A stretch of DNA of 64,000 nt, from assembly GCA_965224785.1 (NCBI GenBank), contig OZ245062.1, positions 3,162,001 through 3,226,000 of the forward strand. The letters are read 5' to 3'. The DNA is from JALSNL01 sp036479585. Its GTDB lineage: Bacteria > Bacteroidota > Ignavibacteria > Ignavibacteriales > Melioribacteraceae. The notes beneath the pieces were generated by a model. The model worked only from the letters and a program-made list of their open reading frames with translations, was not told where the DNA came from and did not search any database. This document shows positions 46,483 to 55,164 of this stretch, one piece after another (position 1 is the first letter of the stretch; the number at the start of each line of letters is the position of its first letter). The position numbers were made by a program, and so were the translations under genes.

Positions 46483-47538
46483 TCAAACTTTTTCTTTGTC
46501 TTCTTTCGATAACCAAAAGAGAACTTTATTTTTAAATTTATTGTTTATTACTTCTAAATCTTCATCAGGATAAAACCCTGAGTTTAATTTCTTTGTATGA
46601 TTTACCACAGCTTCTTTTAATTCAGAATAAGTATTAACTGTGTAAATTTGTTCAATTAAATTCCAAATACCATTATAGTTTTTGAAATACCAAATTGTGT
46701 TCTTTTTAGCTCTATCAAAATGTATCGTAAAACTTTGTTCCCTTTCTAAAATATCAATATGCTTTTGTGCAGTTTCTGATACTTCATTAATAGTTGGATT
46801 ATAGTCTATACCTTTTTGAGCTAAGTTAATTTGTTTAAATATAAATGGATTTCCTAAAGCACCTCTGCCAATTAAAACTCCATCACAATTTGTTTGCTCA
46901 ATCATTTCCATAGCATCTTTGCCAGTAAAAATTGAGCCATTACCTACAACTGGAATTTGAACTGACTCTTTTAATTTTGCAATCCATTCCCATTGTGCTT
47001 CTGTACAATATCTATCAGATCTTTTTCTTGCGTGCAATGTTATCATCGAAGCACCATTGTCTTCAATTATCTTCGCAATTTCAAGAACATTTATTTTTGC
47101 TTTAAATCCCAAGCGTATTTTTATTGATATTGGGATACCATTACTATTATCAACCATCGACTTTACTAACCGACCTAAAAGATCGGGCTGTGTTAGTAAG
47201 TAAGCACCCATTTTATTTCCAACAACTTTAGGAACAGGGCAACCACAGTTTAAGTCAATAATATCAGCTTTTAACCTTACAATTTCTCTAACAGCTTTAG
47301 CAACTATTGCTGGATCTTTTGCCAATAGTTGAACTCCAATAGGTTTTTCGTTTCTACTAAAAGTTAGCAGACGAAGTGTATTAAAATTATTTTTAACAAT
47401 TCCATCTGCACTTACCATTTGAGTAAAAATTAAACCAGCTTCATAATCTCTCGCAATTGTTCTAAATGCAAAATCAGTAATTTCTGCCATAGGAGCTAAA
47501 ATTGTATTGCCACTTATTTTGAGATTACCAATTTGCAT
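46483..47538 (-). CDS. dusB: tRNA-dihydrouridine synthase (DusB-like)
   Basis: The 351 aa FMN enzyme has a TIM barrel starting LAPMAEITDFAFRTIAR, a catalytic Cys100 in DLNCGCPVPKVVGNKMGAYL, and FMN phosphate-binding segments PVVGNGSIFTGKDAMEM and VLIGRGALGNPF. It reduces specific uridines in tRNA. The C-terminal helical domain (about 250-330) binds tRNA. A DusA/C assignment is less likely from the GCPVPKV motif. It stands alone between gaps of 150 and 191 bases. Confidence 0.92.
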   Translation of the reverse strand: MQIGNLKISGNTILAPMAEITDFAFRTIARDYEAGLIFTQMVSADGIVKNNFNTLRLLTFSRNEKPIGVQLLAKDPAIVAKAVREIVRLKADIIDLNCGCPVPKVVGNKMGAYLLTQPDLLGRLVKSMVDNSNGIPISIKIRLGFKAKINVLEIAKIIEDNGASMITLHARKRSDRYCTEAQWEWIAKLKESVQIPVVGNGSIFTGKDAMEMIEQTNCDGVLIGRGALGNPFIFKQINLAQKGIDYNPTINEVSETAQKHIDILEREQSFTIHFDRAKKNTIWYFKNYNGIWNLIEQIYTVNTYSELKEAVVNHTKKLNSGFYPDEDLEVINNKFKNKVLFWLSKEDKEKV

Positions 47539-47589
47539 TTTGTACTATCTTTTTAAAGAACAAAAATATGTCATCATATATTTTACAGT

Positions 47590-47665
47590 TGTCATTCCTA
47601 ACTTGATTGGGAATCCAGGAAATACTAACAAATGGATTTCCGATAAAAACATTCGGAAATGACAA
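47590..47665. repeat. Family A fold-back repeat, inverted orientation
   Basis: GTCATTCCTAACTTGATTGG followed by GAATCCAGGAAAT is one hairpin half. TTTCCGATAAAAACATTCGG and AAATGACAA form the other, with stem TTCCGA/TCGGAA in the reverse complement. It lies after pnp, before dusB. Confidence 0.75.
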
Positions 47666-47729
47666 ACAAAAAGAAAAAAGATGTCATTGCAAACTCAACG
47701 TCTTCACATTGACAATAATAATTTACTTT

Positions 47730-49826
47730 TTATCCTTCTTTCTCTTCATCTTTTTTCAAAAGAACTTTTCTTGATAAACTTGCTTTGCCTCGTTCCATCT
47801 TAATAAGTTTAACAGTAATTTTTTCACCTTCTTTTAGAACATCTTCAACTTTATCAACTCTTTTAGAATCAATTTGAGAAATGTGTAACAAGCCTTGTTG
47901 ACCAGGCATAAACTCACAGAAAGCTCCAAAGTCCATAATCTTAACTACTGTAGCTTCGTAAACTTTACCAACTTCAGGTTCAGCAACTAAGCCTTGAATC
48001 ATATTTTTAGTTTTAATAACATTTTCTTTAAGCTGACCTGAGATAAAAACTCGTCCATCTTCTTCAATGCTAATATCAACACCAAACTCTTTTTGCATTC
48101 CTTGAATTACTTTTCCGCCAGGTCCAATTATTGCTCCAATTTTATCAGGATTGATTTGGGTTGTTAATTGTTTTGGAGAATATTTAGAAAGTTCTGACTT
48201 AGGTTCTGATATAACTTTATTCATTATTCCAAGAATTTCAAGTCGTCCTACTTTGGCTTGTCTCAAAGCTTTTTCCATAATCTCAAAAGAAATTCCTTGA
48301 ATTTTTATATCCATTTGAATTGCAGTAATTCCATTTGCAGAACCGGCAACTTTAAAATCCATATCTCCAAGGTGATCTTCATTTCCGGAAATATCAGAAA
48401 GAACTGCGTAATCATCGCCCTCCTTAATAAGTCCCATTGCTATTCCGGCAATTGCACATTTAGAAGGAACTCCTCCATCCATAAGTGCAATAGAGCCAGC
48501 ACATACTGTTGCCATTGATGATGAGCCGTTTGATTCCAAAACATCAGAATGTAAACGTAAAGAATATGGAAAAATATCTTCGCCGGGAATTACAAACTTC
48601 AAAGCTCTTTCAGCTAAGTTTCCGTGACCAATTTCTCTTCTACTTGTAAAACCAAATCTTCCGGCTTCTCCAACACTAAACGGTGGAAAGTTATAATGAA
48701 GAATAAATCGTTTTTTATATTCTGCGTTCAAACCATCAATAATTTGTTCATCAGATTTTGAACCAAGTGTTAAAGTTGTTAAACTTTGAGTTTCACCTCT
48801 TGTAAATAATGCAGATCCGTGAGTTCGCGGAAGAAGATTATGCTCAACAGTAATTGGTCTAATCTGATCCGTTACTCTACCATCAAGACGTTTTCCGTTC
48901 TCAAGAATTTGTTTACGCATTAAATCTTTTTCAAGATCGTGAAGAATAGTTTTGATAGTACTTGTATCATCAGGATATTTTTCTGCCAACGCTTCAAGCA
49001 CTTCTGTATTCAACTCTTTATTGCTACTTGATCTTTCTTCTTTGCCCATATCGGCTGCAACAAGTTTAGTATATTTATCATAAGCTAATTCATTTACATC
49101 TTTACTAAGTTGTTCATCAATTACTTTTTCTTCTGCAACATATTTTTCTTTACCACATTCTTTTCGTAACTCAACTTGTGCTGCAACTATTTTTTTAATC
49201 TCAACGTGAGAAGCATTTATACCAGCCAACAAATCATCTTCGCTAAGTTCTTCCATTTCGCCTTCAACCATTACAATTGAACTTTCTGTTCCGGCAATTA
49301 TAAGATCAATATCAGATTCTTTAACTTGAGTTACAGTTGGATTGATTACGAACTTGCCATCATTTCGACTAACTCTAACTTCAGCAATTGGCTCAAGGAA
49401 AGGTAGATCAGAAATTGTTAAAGCTGCCGAAGCACCAATAGCAGCAAGCACATCAGGATCATTCTCACCATCATAAGAATAAACAGTTGCAATAATTTGC
49501 GTATCATTCTTAAATGACTTTGGGAACAATGGTCTAATTGGTCTATCAATTAATCTTGAAGTAAGAATTTCTTTTTCAGTAGGCCTTGCTTCACGTTTGA
49601 AAAATCCACCAGGGTATTTCCCGGCAGCAAATGCTTTTTCTCTGTACTCAACAGAAAGCGGAAAAAAGTCTATGTCTTCTCTTGCGGTAGCTGACATTGT
49701 AGCAGCCACAAAAACCATAGTTTCGCCACACGTAACCATAACCGCTGCGTTGGCTTGTTTTGCATATCTTCCATATTCAATCGTTATTACTTTTCCATCA
49801 ACTTCAATTTCTTTTGTGTAAATCAT
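47730..49826 (-). CDS. pnp: Polyribonucleotide nucleotidyltransferase
   Basis: The 698 aa protein has two RNase PH domains (about 1-235 and 310-545), a KH domain (about 553-615, KIGAIIGPGGKVIQGMQKEF) and an S1 domain (about 620-690, GKVYEATVVKIMDFGAF). The catalytic site D-x5-D is seen in MDFKVAGSANGITAIQMD. It degrades RNA 3' to 5' by phosphorolysis, often with RNase E/G. It lies 12 bases after rpsO, the classic rpsO-pnp arrangement, with an AGAGGA ribosome-binding site. Confidence 0.97.
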   Translation of the reverse strand: MIYTKEIEVDGKVITIEYGRYAKQANAAVMVTCGETMVFVAATMSATAREDIDFFPLSVEYREKAFAAGKYPGGFFKREARPTEKEILTSRLIDRPIRPLFPKSFKNDTQIIATVYSYDGENDPDVLAAIGASAALTISDLPFLEPIAEVRVSRNDGKFVINPTVTQVKESDIDLIIAGTESSIVMVEGEMEELSEDDLLAGINASHVEIKKIVAAQVELRKECGKEKYVAEEKVIDEQLSKDVNELAYDKYTKLVAADMGKEERSSSNKELNTEVLEALAEKYPDDTSTIKTILHDLEKDLMRKQILENGKRLDGRVTDQIRPITVEHNLLPRTHGSALFTRGETQSLTTLTLGSKSDEQIIDGLNAEYKKRFILHYNFPPFSVGEAGRFGFTSRREIGHGNLAERALKFVIPGEDIFPYSLRLHSDVLESNGSSSMATVCAGSIALMDGGVPSKCAIAGIAMGLIKEGDDYAVLSDISGNEDHLGDMDFKVAGSANGITAIQMDIKIQGISFEIMEKALRQAKVGRLEILGIMNKVISEPKSELSKYSPKQLTTQINPDKIGAIIGPGGKVIQGMQKEFGVDISIEEDGRVFISGQLKENVIKTKNMIQGLVAEPEVGKVYEATVVKIMDFGAFCEFMPGQQGLLHISQIDSKRVDKVEDVLKEGEKITVKLIKMERGKASLSRKVLLKKDEEKEG

Positions 49827-49838
49827 TCAATTTCCTCT

Positions 49839-50108
49839 TTACTTTCTTATTTTAAGTTCTTTGATTGTAGTTCTATATCTTTCAATATCTTTTCTTTTCA
49901 TATAATCTAAAAGTCTTCTTCTCTTACCAACCATTTGCATTAAACCTCTTCTTGATGCGTGATCTTTTTTGTGATCTGAAAAGTGATCTCTTAAATCGTT
50001 AATTCTTGCAGTTAAAATTGCAACTTGTACTTCGGCTTTACCACTATTTTTGTCGTTCCCACCAAATTTTGTTACAAGTTCTTGTTTCATTTCTTTAGTA
50101 ACTGACAT
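49839..50108 (-). CDS. rpsO: 30S ribosomal protein uS15
   Basis: The 89 aa protein has normal length and conserved motifs: QVAILTARINDLRDHFSDHK, DHASRRGLMQMVGKRRRLL and DYMKRKDIERYRTTIKELKI. It binds 16S rRNA helices 20-22 early in 30S assembly. It is followed by pnp at 12 bases. An AAGGAG ribosome-binding site and a hairpin lie directly upstream, a place where S15 controls its own translation in other bacteria. Confidence 0.97.
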   Translation of the reverse strand: MSVTKEMKQELVTKFGGNDKNSGKAEVQVAILTARINDLRDHFSDHKKDHASRRGLMQMVGKRRRLLDYMKRKDIERYRTTIKELKIRK

Positions 50109-50143
50109 TGTTGTTACTCCTTATATTATGTTATTCAATATAA
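50109..50143 (-). promoter_or_regulatory. rpsO leader: hairpin and strong ribosome-binding site
   Basis: TTATATT and AATATAA (50121-50127 and 50137-50143) pair perfectly over 7 bases around ATGTTATTC. On the minus strand this stem runs straight into AAGGAG, about 9 bases before the ATG. Such an SD is unusual for this genome, where most starts lack one. A hairpin abutting the SD could allow autoregulation by S15 (inference). Confidence 0.4.
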
Positions 50144-50206
50144 CCCCAGACTTAACCGGAATTAATTATTTATTTATTTTCTAAGAATCTATTTTTTCAA
50201 ATTTTC

Positions 50207-50312
50207 TGTCATTGCGAGAATTCTGTTTTTTAGAAATCGTGGCAATCTGCTTGTTTTATTTGTTCACTTAACAGATTGCCACGTCGTATAAAACACTCCT
50301 CGCAATGACAAA
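50207..50312. repeat. Family C repeat (TGTCATTGCGAG...CGCAATGACAAA)
   Basis: TGTCATTGCGAGAATTCTG and CTCCTCGCAATGACA are terminal inverted repeats. GGCAATCTGC and the later CAGATTGCCACG are a long inner inverted repeat, so the unit folds back over most of its length. It lies between ribF and rpsO inside the translation/RNA cluster. Confidence 0.75.
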
Positions 50313-50329
50313 CAAACTGTTAAGTTTCT

Positions 50330-50363
50330 CTGGAATCCCGATAGAAACATTCGGGAATGACAA
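50330..50363. repeat. Family A half repeat
   Basis: CTGGAATCCCGATAGAAACATTCGGG runs to AATGACAAA. The stem CCCGA/TCGGG, read on the reverse strand, encloses ATGTTTCTA. Only one hairpin half is present. It lies 20 bases after the ribF stop. Confidence 0.65.
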
Positions 50364-50383
50364 ATGAAAATCTTTAAACTATT

Positions 50384-51310
50384 TTATTCAATTATTTTTT
50401 TTGCTTCTTTTATATCTTCTGCAATTTGACTTTTTAATTCATCTACAGATTCGAATTTCTTTTCTTCTCTTAATCTTTCCATAAAATCAATTGTGATTTT
50501 TTCTCCATAAATATCTTTGTCAAAATCAAGTATGTGAACTTCCGGGATTGGCTCAATGCAATTATTAAAAGTTGGTCTAAGTCCAATATTCAAAACGCCA
50601 AAGTATTTTTGATTTTCCACTTCTACTTCAACTACATAAACTCCGTTTTGCGGAATTAATTTATTTTTATCTTCAACATCTAAATTTGCAGTAGGAAATC
50701 CAAGAGTTCTACCTCGCTTAGTTCCTTCAACCACTATTCCGCTAAGTGAATAATTTCTGCCAAGCATTTTATTTGCTAAACCAATATTACCATCAAGCAA
50801 TGCTTCGCGTATTTTTGTACTGCTTATAATTGTATCCTCAACTTCCTTTGCACTTACTATTGTAACTCCGATATTCTTTTCTTCACTCAACTCTAACAAA
50901 TTATTTTTATCTCCGTTTCTGTCTTTCCCAAATTTATGGTCATAACCAATAATAATATGTTGAGCTTTATTTTTTTCTATAATTATATTTTGAACAAACT
51001 CTTTATAAGTCTGCTTGGAAAATTCTTTTGTAAAATTGATTATACAAAGTTGGTCAATTCCAATTTCACTCAGTACTTTTTTCTTTTCACTTATTGTAGT
51101 AAGAATCTTAATATCAAAATTATTTGAAACTACAGTTCGTGGATGTGGTTCGAATGTAATTACTACGCTTTTACTTTCTAGTTCTTTTGCCTTTGCAATT
51201 AGTCCGGTAATTATTTTTTTGTGACCAATATGTAAACCATCAAATGTGCCAATTGTTACAACACTTGGTTCATCGCTGCAATATTCATCAGTATCGTTTA
51301 CTACTTTCAT
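50384..51310 (-). CDS. ribF: Bifunctional riboflavin kinase / FAD synthetase
   Basis: The 308 aa protein has an N-terminal adenylyltransferase domain (VVTIGTFDGLHIGHKKIITG, with HIGH-like HxGH, and SSTKIREALLDGNIGLAN) and a C-terminal flavokinase domain (SGIVVEGTKRGRTLGFPTAN, IPQNGVYVVEVEVENQKYFG). It makes FMN and FAD in the cytosol. It follows truB by 7 bases, as in many bacteria. Confidence 0.96.
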   Translation of the reverse strand: MKVVNDTDEYCSDEPSVVTIGTFDGLHIGHKKIITGLIAKAKELESKSVVITFEPHPRTVVSNNFDIKILTTISEKKKVLSEIGIDQLCIINFTKEFSKQTYKEFVQNIIIEKNKAQHIIIGYDHKFGKDRNGDKNNLLELSEEKNIGVTIVSAKEVEDTIISSTKIREALLDGNIGLANKMLGRNYSLSGIVVEGTKRGRTLGFPTANLDVEDKNKLIPQNGVYVVEVEVENQKYFGVLNIGLRPTFNNCIEPIPEVHILDFDKDIYGEKITIDFMERLREEKKFESVDELKSQIAEDIKEAKKIIE

Positions 51311-51317
51311 TCTCTAC

Positions 51318-52031
51318 TTAACTAACTTCGTTTGTTTCTAAAACTAAACTTTCTAATTCTTCAATTGTTAGTGCATCATCAACATCGTAGTCGCCAATTT
51401 TTGTTCTTCTCAACTCACTAAGATAAGCACCGCATCCTAATCTATCTCCAAAGTCGTCTGCAATTACTCTAATATATGTTCCCTTCGAGCATTCAATTTT
51501 AAACTTAACTTCCGGTAATTGAACTTTACTAATTTCAAAATTATAAATATTTACTTTTCTTGGTTCTCGTTTTATTTCAATTCCTTTTCTAGCATATTTA
51601 TATAGAGCTTTACCTTTATGCTTTAGTGCAGAATACATTGGCGGCACTTGCTCAATTTCACCAAGAAAAGTTTTTCTAACTTCTTCAATATTTTGTTCTG
51701 TAACTTTGTCAAAACTTTTAATTTCACTTGGCTCAGTTTCTGCATCCATCGATGGAGTTTTTGCTCCAAGTGTAATTGTACCCGTATAAGTTTTGGGCAT
51801 ATCTTGATATTTATAAATTTCTTTTGTTTTTTTTCTACCAAGACAAACTATTAACAATCCAGTTGCTGCAGGATCTAACGTTCCAGCGTGTCCTACTTTT
51901 TTAACACTAAATATTCTTCTAATATTTGCAACTACGTTAAACGATGTTTTACCAAAATCTTTATCAATTAAGAAAACTTCCCCTTCTGATAAATCAAGTG
52001 TTGATATTTTCTTCGTTTTCTGCGTTATCAT
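51318..52031 (-). CDS. truB: tRNA pseudouridine-55 synthase
   Basis: The 237 aa enzyme makes pseudouridine 55 in the T loop of tRNA. The catalytic aspartate is in VGHAGTLDPAATGLL. KIECSKGTYIRVIADDFG is the second conserved block. The start at 52031 overlaps rbfA by 38 bases. No other ATG precedes the conserved VFLIDKDFGKTSFNVV, so the long overlap is probably real. It lacks a large C-terminal PUA extension. Confidence 0.94.
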   Translation of the reverse strand: MITQKTKKISTLDLSEGEVFLIDKDFGKTSFNVVANIRRIFSVKKVGHAGTLDPAATGLLIVCLGRKKTKEIYKYQDMPKTYTGTITLGAKTPSMDAETEPSEIKSFDKVTEQNIEEVRKTFLGEIEQVPPMYSALKHKGKALYKYARKGIEIKREPRKVNIYNFEISKVQLPEVKFKIECSKGTYIRVIADDFGDRLGCGAYLSELRRTKIGDYDVDDALTIEELESLVLETNEVS

Positions 52032-52374
52032 TTTTCTTTATTGTCTTAAAAATCTCTTCCATTCTTTCAACGTAATCTTGCGTGTCATCAATGTAGAAAT
52101 GAAGTTCGGGAGTAATTCTTAGATTAACTTCTCTAGCTAACTCTCCACGCAAAAAACCTTTCATTGATTCTAAATGTTCAAGTGCGTACTCTCTATTTTC
52201 TTTTTGATAAACAGAGATATAAACTTTTGCAATTTTCAAATCGGGACTAACTTTTACATTTGTAATAGTTACAAATCCTAATTTAGAATCGTTAATTTTA
52301 TGAATAAATATTTTGCTTAATGCTTCTTGAACTAAGCTTGATATTTTCTTTTGTCTGAAAGACATTTTATTCAA
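51994..52374 (-). CDS. rbfA: Ribosome-binding factor A
   Basis: The 126 aa protein has the RbfA KH-like core: RQKKISSLVQEALSKIFIHK, FVTITNVKVSPDLKIAKVYI and RITPELHFYIDDTQDYVERM. It helps mature the 16S 5' end during cold or late 30S assembly. The extra acidic tail (KKNDNAENEENINT) overlaps the truB start. The 175-base gap to infB is filled by a family B repeat. Confidence 0.94.
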   Translation of the reverse strand: MNKMSFRQKKISSLVQEALSKIFIHKINDSKLGFVTITNVKVSPDLKIAKVYISVYQKENREYALEHLESMKGFLRGELAREVNLRITPELHFYIDDTQDYVERMEEIFKTIKKNDNAENEENINT

Positions 52375-52411
52375 TCCTAAGTTTGAAAGATTGCCACCGT
52401 TTTACTTTTTC

Positions 52412-52512
52412 TGTCATATTGAAAGAGTGTTCTTTACGACTGAAATATCTCGAACTTTAATAGCTGTGAGATTCTTCACTTCAACAAACTACGTCTCATT
52501 CAGAATGACAAA
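52412..52512. repeat. Family B repeat, copy 2
   Basis: TGTCATATTGAAAGAGTG, ACGACTGAAATATCTCG, GTGAGATTCTTCACT and CATTCAGAATGACAAA match the copy at 42608-42712 in order. The element splits infB from rbfA in an otherwise tight cluster. Confidence 0.75.
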
Positions 52513-52549
52513 TACAACCTCGCAATAACATCTCAATATAGGTCTTATC

Positions 52550-55147
52550 TTAAATTTCTAATTTCTTTTTAGTTTCAACTGTTTCATAAGCTTCAATAAT
52601 ATCCAAGACCTTGATATCATTGAAGTTTGAGATATTCAACCCACATTCATAACCAGCATCAACTTCTTTTACATCATCTTTAAATCTTTTCAGAGTAGCA
52701 AGTTCACCTTCGTAAATAACTATACTTTCTCTAAACAATTTAATTTTATGATTTCTATTTATCTTGCCATCTTGCACATAACAACCAGCAACAGTACCAA
52801 CTTTAGGCACTTTGAATGTTTCTCTAACTTCAATAGTTGCAACTAATTTTTCAGTAATAATTGGAGAAAGCATTCCTTCAAGAGCAGATTTAACTTCGTT
52901 AATTACATCATAAATAATACTGTATAATCTTATATCAACATTTTCTTTTTCTGCTAACCTACGTGCATTTAAATGTGGACGTACGTGGAAACCAACAATT
53001 ATTGCACCAGATGTTTGAGCTAACAATACATCACTTTCCGAAATTGCTCCAACTCCTTTATGTATCACTTGCACTCTAACTTCGTCATTTGTAAGTTTCA
53101 TCAATGAATCGGATAGAGCTTCAACTGAACCATCCACATCCCCTTTAACAATTATTGGTAAGTCTTTAATTTCACCTTTACCAATTCTACTTGCAATTTC
53201 ATCAAGCGTAACCATTTTAATTTGTCTATGGCTTTGTTCCCTATGCAATTGTTGACGTTTAGTTGAAACTTCTCTAGCTTCGCGTTCTGAGTTTACAACA
53301 ACAAAACTATCACCAGCTTGTGGAGTTCCTTCGAAACCTAACACAAGTACTGGAGTAGATGGGCCAACTTCTTTAACTTTTTTATTTCTTTCATCAAACA
53401 TTGCTCTAACTCTACCTTGGAAATTACCAGCAACAAAAGGGTCGCCAACTTTTAATGTTCCTTTTTGAATTAGCACTGTTGACGTAACACCACGACCTTT
53501 ATCTAGCTGAGCTTCTATTACTGTTCCCCTTGCAACTCTATTATAATTTGCTTTAAGGTCTAACAGTTCAGCTTCAAGAAGAATTTTTTCTAGTAGCAAA
53601 TCAATGTTTGCACCAGTCATTGCAGAAATTTCTACAGCTTGATATTTTCCGCCCCACTCTTCAACAAGGATATCTCTATCAGCTAATTGTTGTTTGATTT
53701 TATCTACATTTGCTCCGGGTGTATCAATTTTATTTATTGCAACTATAATTGGTACGCCAGCAGCAAGTGAGTGATTTATTGCTTCAACAGTTTGAGGCAT
53801 CACCGCATCATCAGCAGCCACAATAAGAATTACAATATCTGTAACGCTTGCACCTCTTGCTCTCATTGCTGTAAAAGCTTCGTGACCGGGAGTATCAAGA
53901 AACGCAATTGACTTACCCTTCTCAACTTCAACCTTGTATGCACCAATATGCTGAGTAATACCACCAGCTTCACCAGCTACAACATTTTCTTTTCTTATAT
54001 AATCAAGCAACGATGTTTTACCGTGATCTACATGTCCCATAATTGTAACAATAGGAGCACGATGTTCGAGGGTTGATTCATCATCTTCAATATCAACCAA
54101 AGACTCTGATTCGAATTCTTCTTGGAATTCAACTTCAAAACCAAGATCTTCAGAAATTAAAGTAATAGTATCAACATCAAGTCTTTGGTTAATTGAAACC
54201 ATTAGACCAAGTGTCATACATTTTGCAATAACTTCACCAACTCCAACATCCATTAAGTTTGCTAGTTCATTAACCGAAATAAACTCGGTAACTTGAATTT
54301 TTGTTTCTCTTTCAATTTGTTTTTGTTCTTCAATTACCTCAAGAATTTCTTTTTTCTCTTTTCGTTTTTTCTTTCTAACTGCAGCTCTACCACCGTAGCC
54401 AGTTGCTGCAACTCCTCCGTGAAGTGTTCTTCTTATATTTGCATCAACTTGTTTTTTATCAACTTCAAATCTTTTAACTCTTTTCTTTTTCTTAGCTTTT
54501 TTAATTTCCTCACTAACTTCAATAGCACGCGATTTATTTTTTGCTTTAAATACTTTTTTCTTTTTACTATCAGATTCGGAAGATGAATCTTTTTTTGATT
54601 TTTCATCTGCTTTTTCTTTTACTGCTTTTTTGCTTGGCCTTGGTTTTTCCTTGAGTTCAATTTTACCAAGAACTTTTAAACCGCCAGCTTTATTTCTTTC
54701 AATTTGCTTTTGCCCCTCAGTTTGGAATATTTTTTCTTTTTCTACAACTGGAGGTTCATCAATCGTTTCCTCTTCTGCTTCACTTTCTTCTATAACAACA
54801 GCTTCTTTATCGTCAACTTTTTCGTCAACAATATCTTCAGATTTTTCTTCTTCGGCTTGCTCTTCAACAACCTCTACTTCTTCCAGTTCTTCTTCTTCAG
54901 TAGAATCTTCTCTCCCTAAACTTTTTTGGAAGTCAGAAATTTTCCTATAATGTCTTTCAGATTTTTCAATATCTTTTTTAAAGTGATTACGTACAGCTTC
55001 AATCATTTCTTCTGTTAATGGAGAAGCATGAGATTTCACTTTGTAATCTTTCTCTTTTAGGAATTCAACAATTGCATCTGTTGGAAGATTATACTCTGAT
55101 GCAAATTTGTAAATTCTTATTTTTTTTGGTTTGGATATTTCCGACAT
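52550..55147 (-). CDS. infB: Translation initiation factor IF-2
   Basis: The 865 aa GTPase delivers initiator tRNA to the 30S subunit. An N-terminal IF2_N helix-turn (KIRIYKFASEYNLPTDAIVE) precedes a long low-complexity region (about 90-270), first acidic (EEEELEEVEVVEEQAEEEKS), then very Lys-rich. A second IF2_N piece follows, then the G domain: G1 GHVDHGKTSLLDYI, G3 DTPGHEAF, G4 NKID. Domains II-IV complete it. It lies 17 bases after nusA. Confidence 0.97.
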   Translation of the reverse strand: MSEISKPKKIRIYKFASEYNLPTDAIVEFLKEKDYKVKSHASPLTEEMIEAVRNHFKKDIEKSERHYRKISDFQKSLGREDSTEEEELEEVEVVEEQAEEEKSEDIVDEKVDDKEAVVIEESEAEEETIDEPPVVEKEKIFQTEGQKQIERNKAGGLKVLGKIELKEKPRPSKKAVKEKADEKSKKDSSSESDSKKKKVFKAKNKSRAIEVSEEIKKAKKKKRVKRFEVDKKQVDANIRRTLHGGVAATGYGGRAAVRKKKRKEKKEILEVIEEQKQIERETKIQVTEFISVNELANLMDVGVGEVIAKCMTLGLMVSINQRLDVDTITLISEDLGFEVEFQEEFESESLVDIEDDESTLEHRAPIVTIMGHVDHGKTSLLDYIRKENVVAGEAGGITQHIGAYKVEVEKGKSIAFLDTPGHEAFTAMRARGASVTDIVILIVAADDAVMPQTVEAINHSLAAGVPIIVAINKIDTPGANVDKIKQQLADRDILVEEWGGKYQAVEISAMTGANIDLLLEKILLEAELLDLKANYNRVARGTVIEAQLDKGRGVTSTVLIQKGTLKVGDPFVAGNFQGRVRAMFDERNKKVKEVGPSTPVLVLGFEGTPQAGDSFVVVNSEREAREVSTKRQQLHREQSHRQIKMVTLDEIASRIGKGEIKDLPIIVKGDVDGSVEALSDSLMKLTNDEVRVQVIHKGVGAISESDVLLAQTSGAIIVGFHVRPHLNARRLAEKENVDIRLYSIIYDVINEVKSALEGMLSPIITEKLVATIEVRETFKVPKVGTVAGCYVQDGKINRNHKIKLFRESIVIYEGELATLKRFKDDVKEVDAGYECGLNISNFNDIKVLDIIEAYETVETKKKLEI

Positions 55148-55164
55148 AGTCTTTGTACCGTTTT

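Noticed and set aside
54293..54950. Phe/Ser-rich plus-strand frames opposite infB
   Set aside because: They are the complement of the Lys/Glu-rich low-complexity region of IF-2; the composition explains the open frames.
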